Assembly: GCF_001440475.1 (NCBI RefSeq)
Contig: NZ_LLYB01000034.1
Location: 224,692 to 288,691 of the forward strand
DNA from: Bradyrhizobium lablabi
GTDB taxonomy: Bacteria; Pseudomonadota; Alphaproteobacteria; Rhizobiales; Xanthobacteraceae
Length of the DNA: 64,000 bases
Direction: 5' to 3'
Of this stretch, positions 63,611 to 64,000 are shown one piece after another. A program made the position numbers and the translations under genes. The notes under the pieces were generated by a model that did no database searches, was not told where the DNA came from, and was given only the letters and a program-made list of their open reading frames with translations. Position 1 is the stretch's first letter; each line of letters opens with the position of its first letter.

Positions 63611-64000
63611 TCAAGACGAAGTCGCCGATCTGGCATCCGTTCACGCAACACGCGCTTCAGGATGAGATGATCAAGATCGTGCGTGGTGACGGCGCTTATC
63701 TCCACACCGCGGACGGTCGCCGTATCATAGATGCAATCTCATCTTGGTGGGTCGTGACCCATGGTCATTGTCATCCACATATCGTGCGCGCGATTCAGAA
63801 GCAGGCAGGCAAGCTCAACCAGATGATCTTCGCCGGCTACACCCATGATCCAGCTGAAGAGGTTGCTGCGCTACTTTTGAAACTCGCGCCCCGTGGCCTC
63901 GACCATGTCTTCTTTTCCGACAGTGGCTCAGCCAGTGTGGAAGTAGCTTTAAAAATGGCACTCGGTTATTGGCATAACATCGGCAAGCAGCGAATACGCA
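63607..64000 (+). CDS. bioA: adenosylmethionine-8-amino-7-oxononanoate aminotransferase, N-terminal part (runs off right edge)
   Basis: The first 131 residues are IWHPFTQH (BioA substrate motif), GDGAYLHTADGRRIIDAISS, WWVVTHGHCHP and FFSDSGSASVEVALKMAL, typical of class III aminotransferases and specifically BioA. It makes 7,8-diaminopelargonate with SAM as amino donor. Its ATG overlaps the bioD stop. The rest lies beyond the window. Confidence 0.93.
   Translation, partial: MIKTKSPIWHPFTQHALQDEMIKIVRGDGAYLHTADGRRIIDAISSWWVVTHGHCHPHIVRAIQKQAGKLNQMIFAGYTHDPAEEVAALLLKLAPRGLDHVFFSDSGSASVEVALKMALGYWHNIGKQRIR

Overview
The window looks like chromosome from a Bradyrhizobium-type alphaproteobacterium. 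The reasons are high GC, many GTG starts and ATGA/GTGA overlaps, abundant solute-binding-protein transporters, and a biotin operon carrying panD with a divergent GntR regulator (BioR type). The genus is inferred from gene content, not from a search.

Layout. (1) 1-2866: the edge of a prophage or phage remnant: a partial acyltransferase-3 gene (minus strand), then a lysis-like module of a lysozyme-like protein and small membrane proteins (one frameshifted), a GNAT acetyltransferase and a strong terminator. (2) 2981-12779: catabolic genes. These are a two-component flavin monooxygenase, a deacetylase-like hydrolase, a luciferase-like oxidoreductase, a three-subunit molybdenum hydroxylase, an enoyl-CoA hydratase and a zinc alcohol dehydrogenase. 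(3) 12968-18652: a complete ABC importer operon ending in a metallophosphoesterase, then a Bug-type binding protein. (4) 18698-23959: a small secreted protein, a large cyclase-like/AAA/TPR signalling protein, a hypothetical protein and a Crp/Fnr regulator. (5) 24005-29567, minus strand: a branched-chain-amino-acid-type ABC importer and a cyclase-family hydrolase. The last 26 codons of a TRAP large permease (29605-29685) follow, cut off abruptly.

From about 29690 on, the sequence reads as a genomic island. It holds a P4-type integrase, an AlpA-like factor, decayed genes, and then a defence island. The defence island is a Wadjet operon (jetABCD, 34857-41607) followed directly by an operon matching the composition of Shango (TerB-domain protein, P-loop ATPase, Lhr-like helicase; 41857-47787), and then a Fic protein. 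jetC carries a single-base frameshift. A small protein of unknown function lies just upstream of jetA, and a clear paralogue lies downstream of fic, so the two bracket the defence genes. 49530-51000 is mostly non-coding and repetitive.

From 51000 on there is a partly decayed metabolic cluster: an IclR regulator, a frameshifted ABC ATPase/permease remnant, a CaiB-type CoA-transferase, a citrate synthase/citryl-CoA lyase-like protein and a broken SMP-30 gene. The window ends with vitamin genes: pabA and pabB (p-aminobenzoate) on the minus strand with a Dabb protein and a BioR-like regulator, and on the plus strand bioB-panD-bioF-bioD-bioA (biotin plus beta-alanine), with bioA running off the end. 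Two inverted repeats in the bioR-bioB gap look like the operators. No tRNA, rRNA, CRISPR array or intact insertion sequence was recognised.
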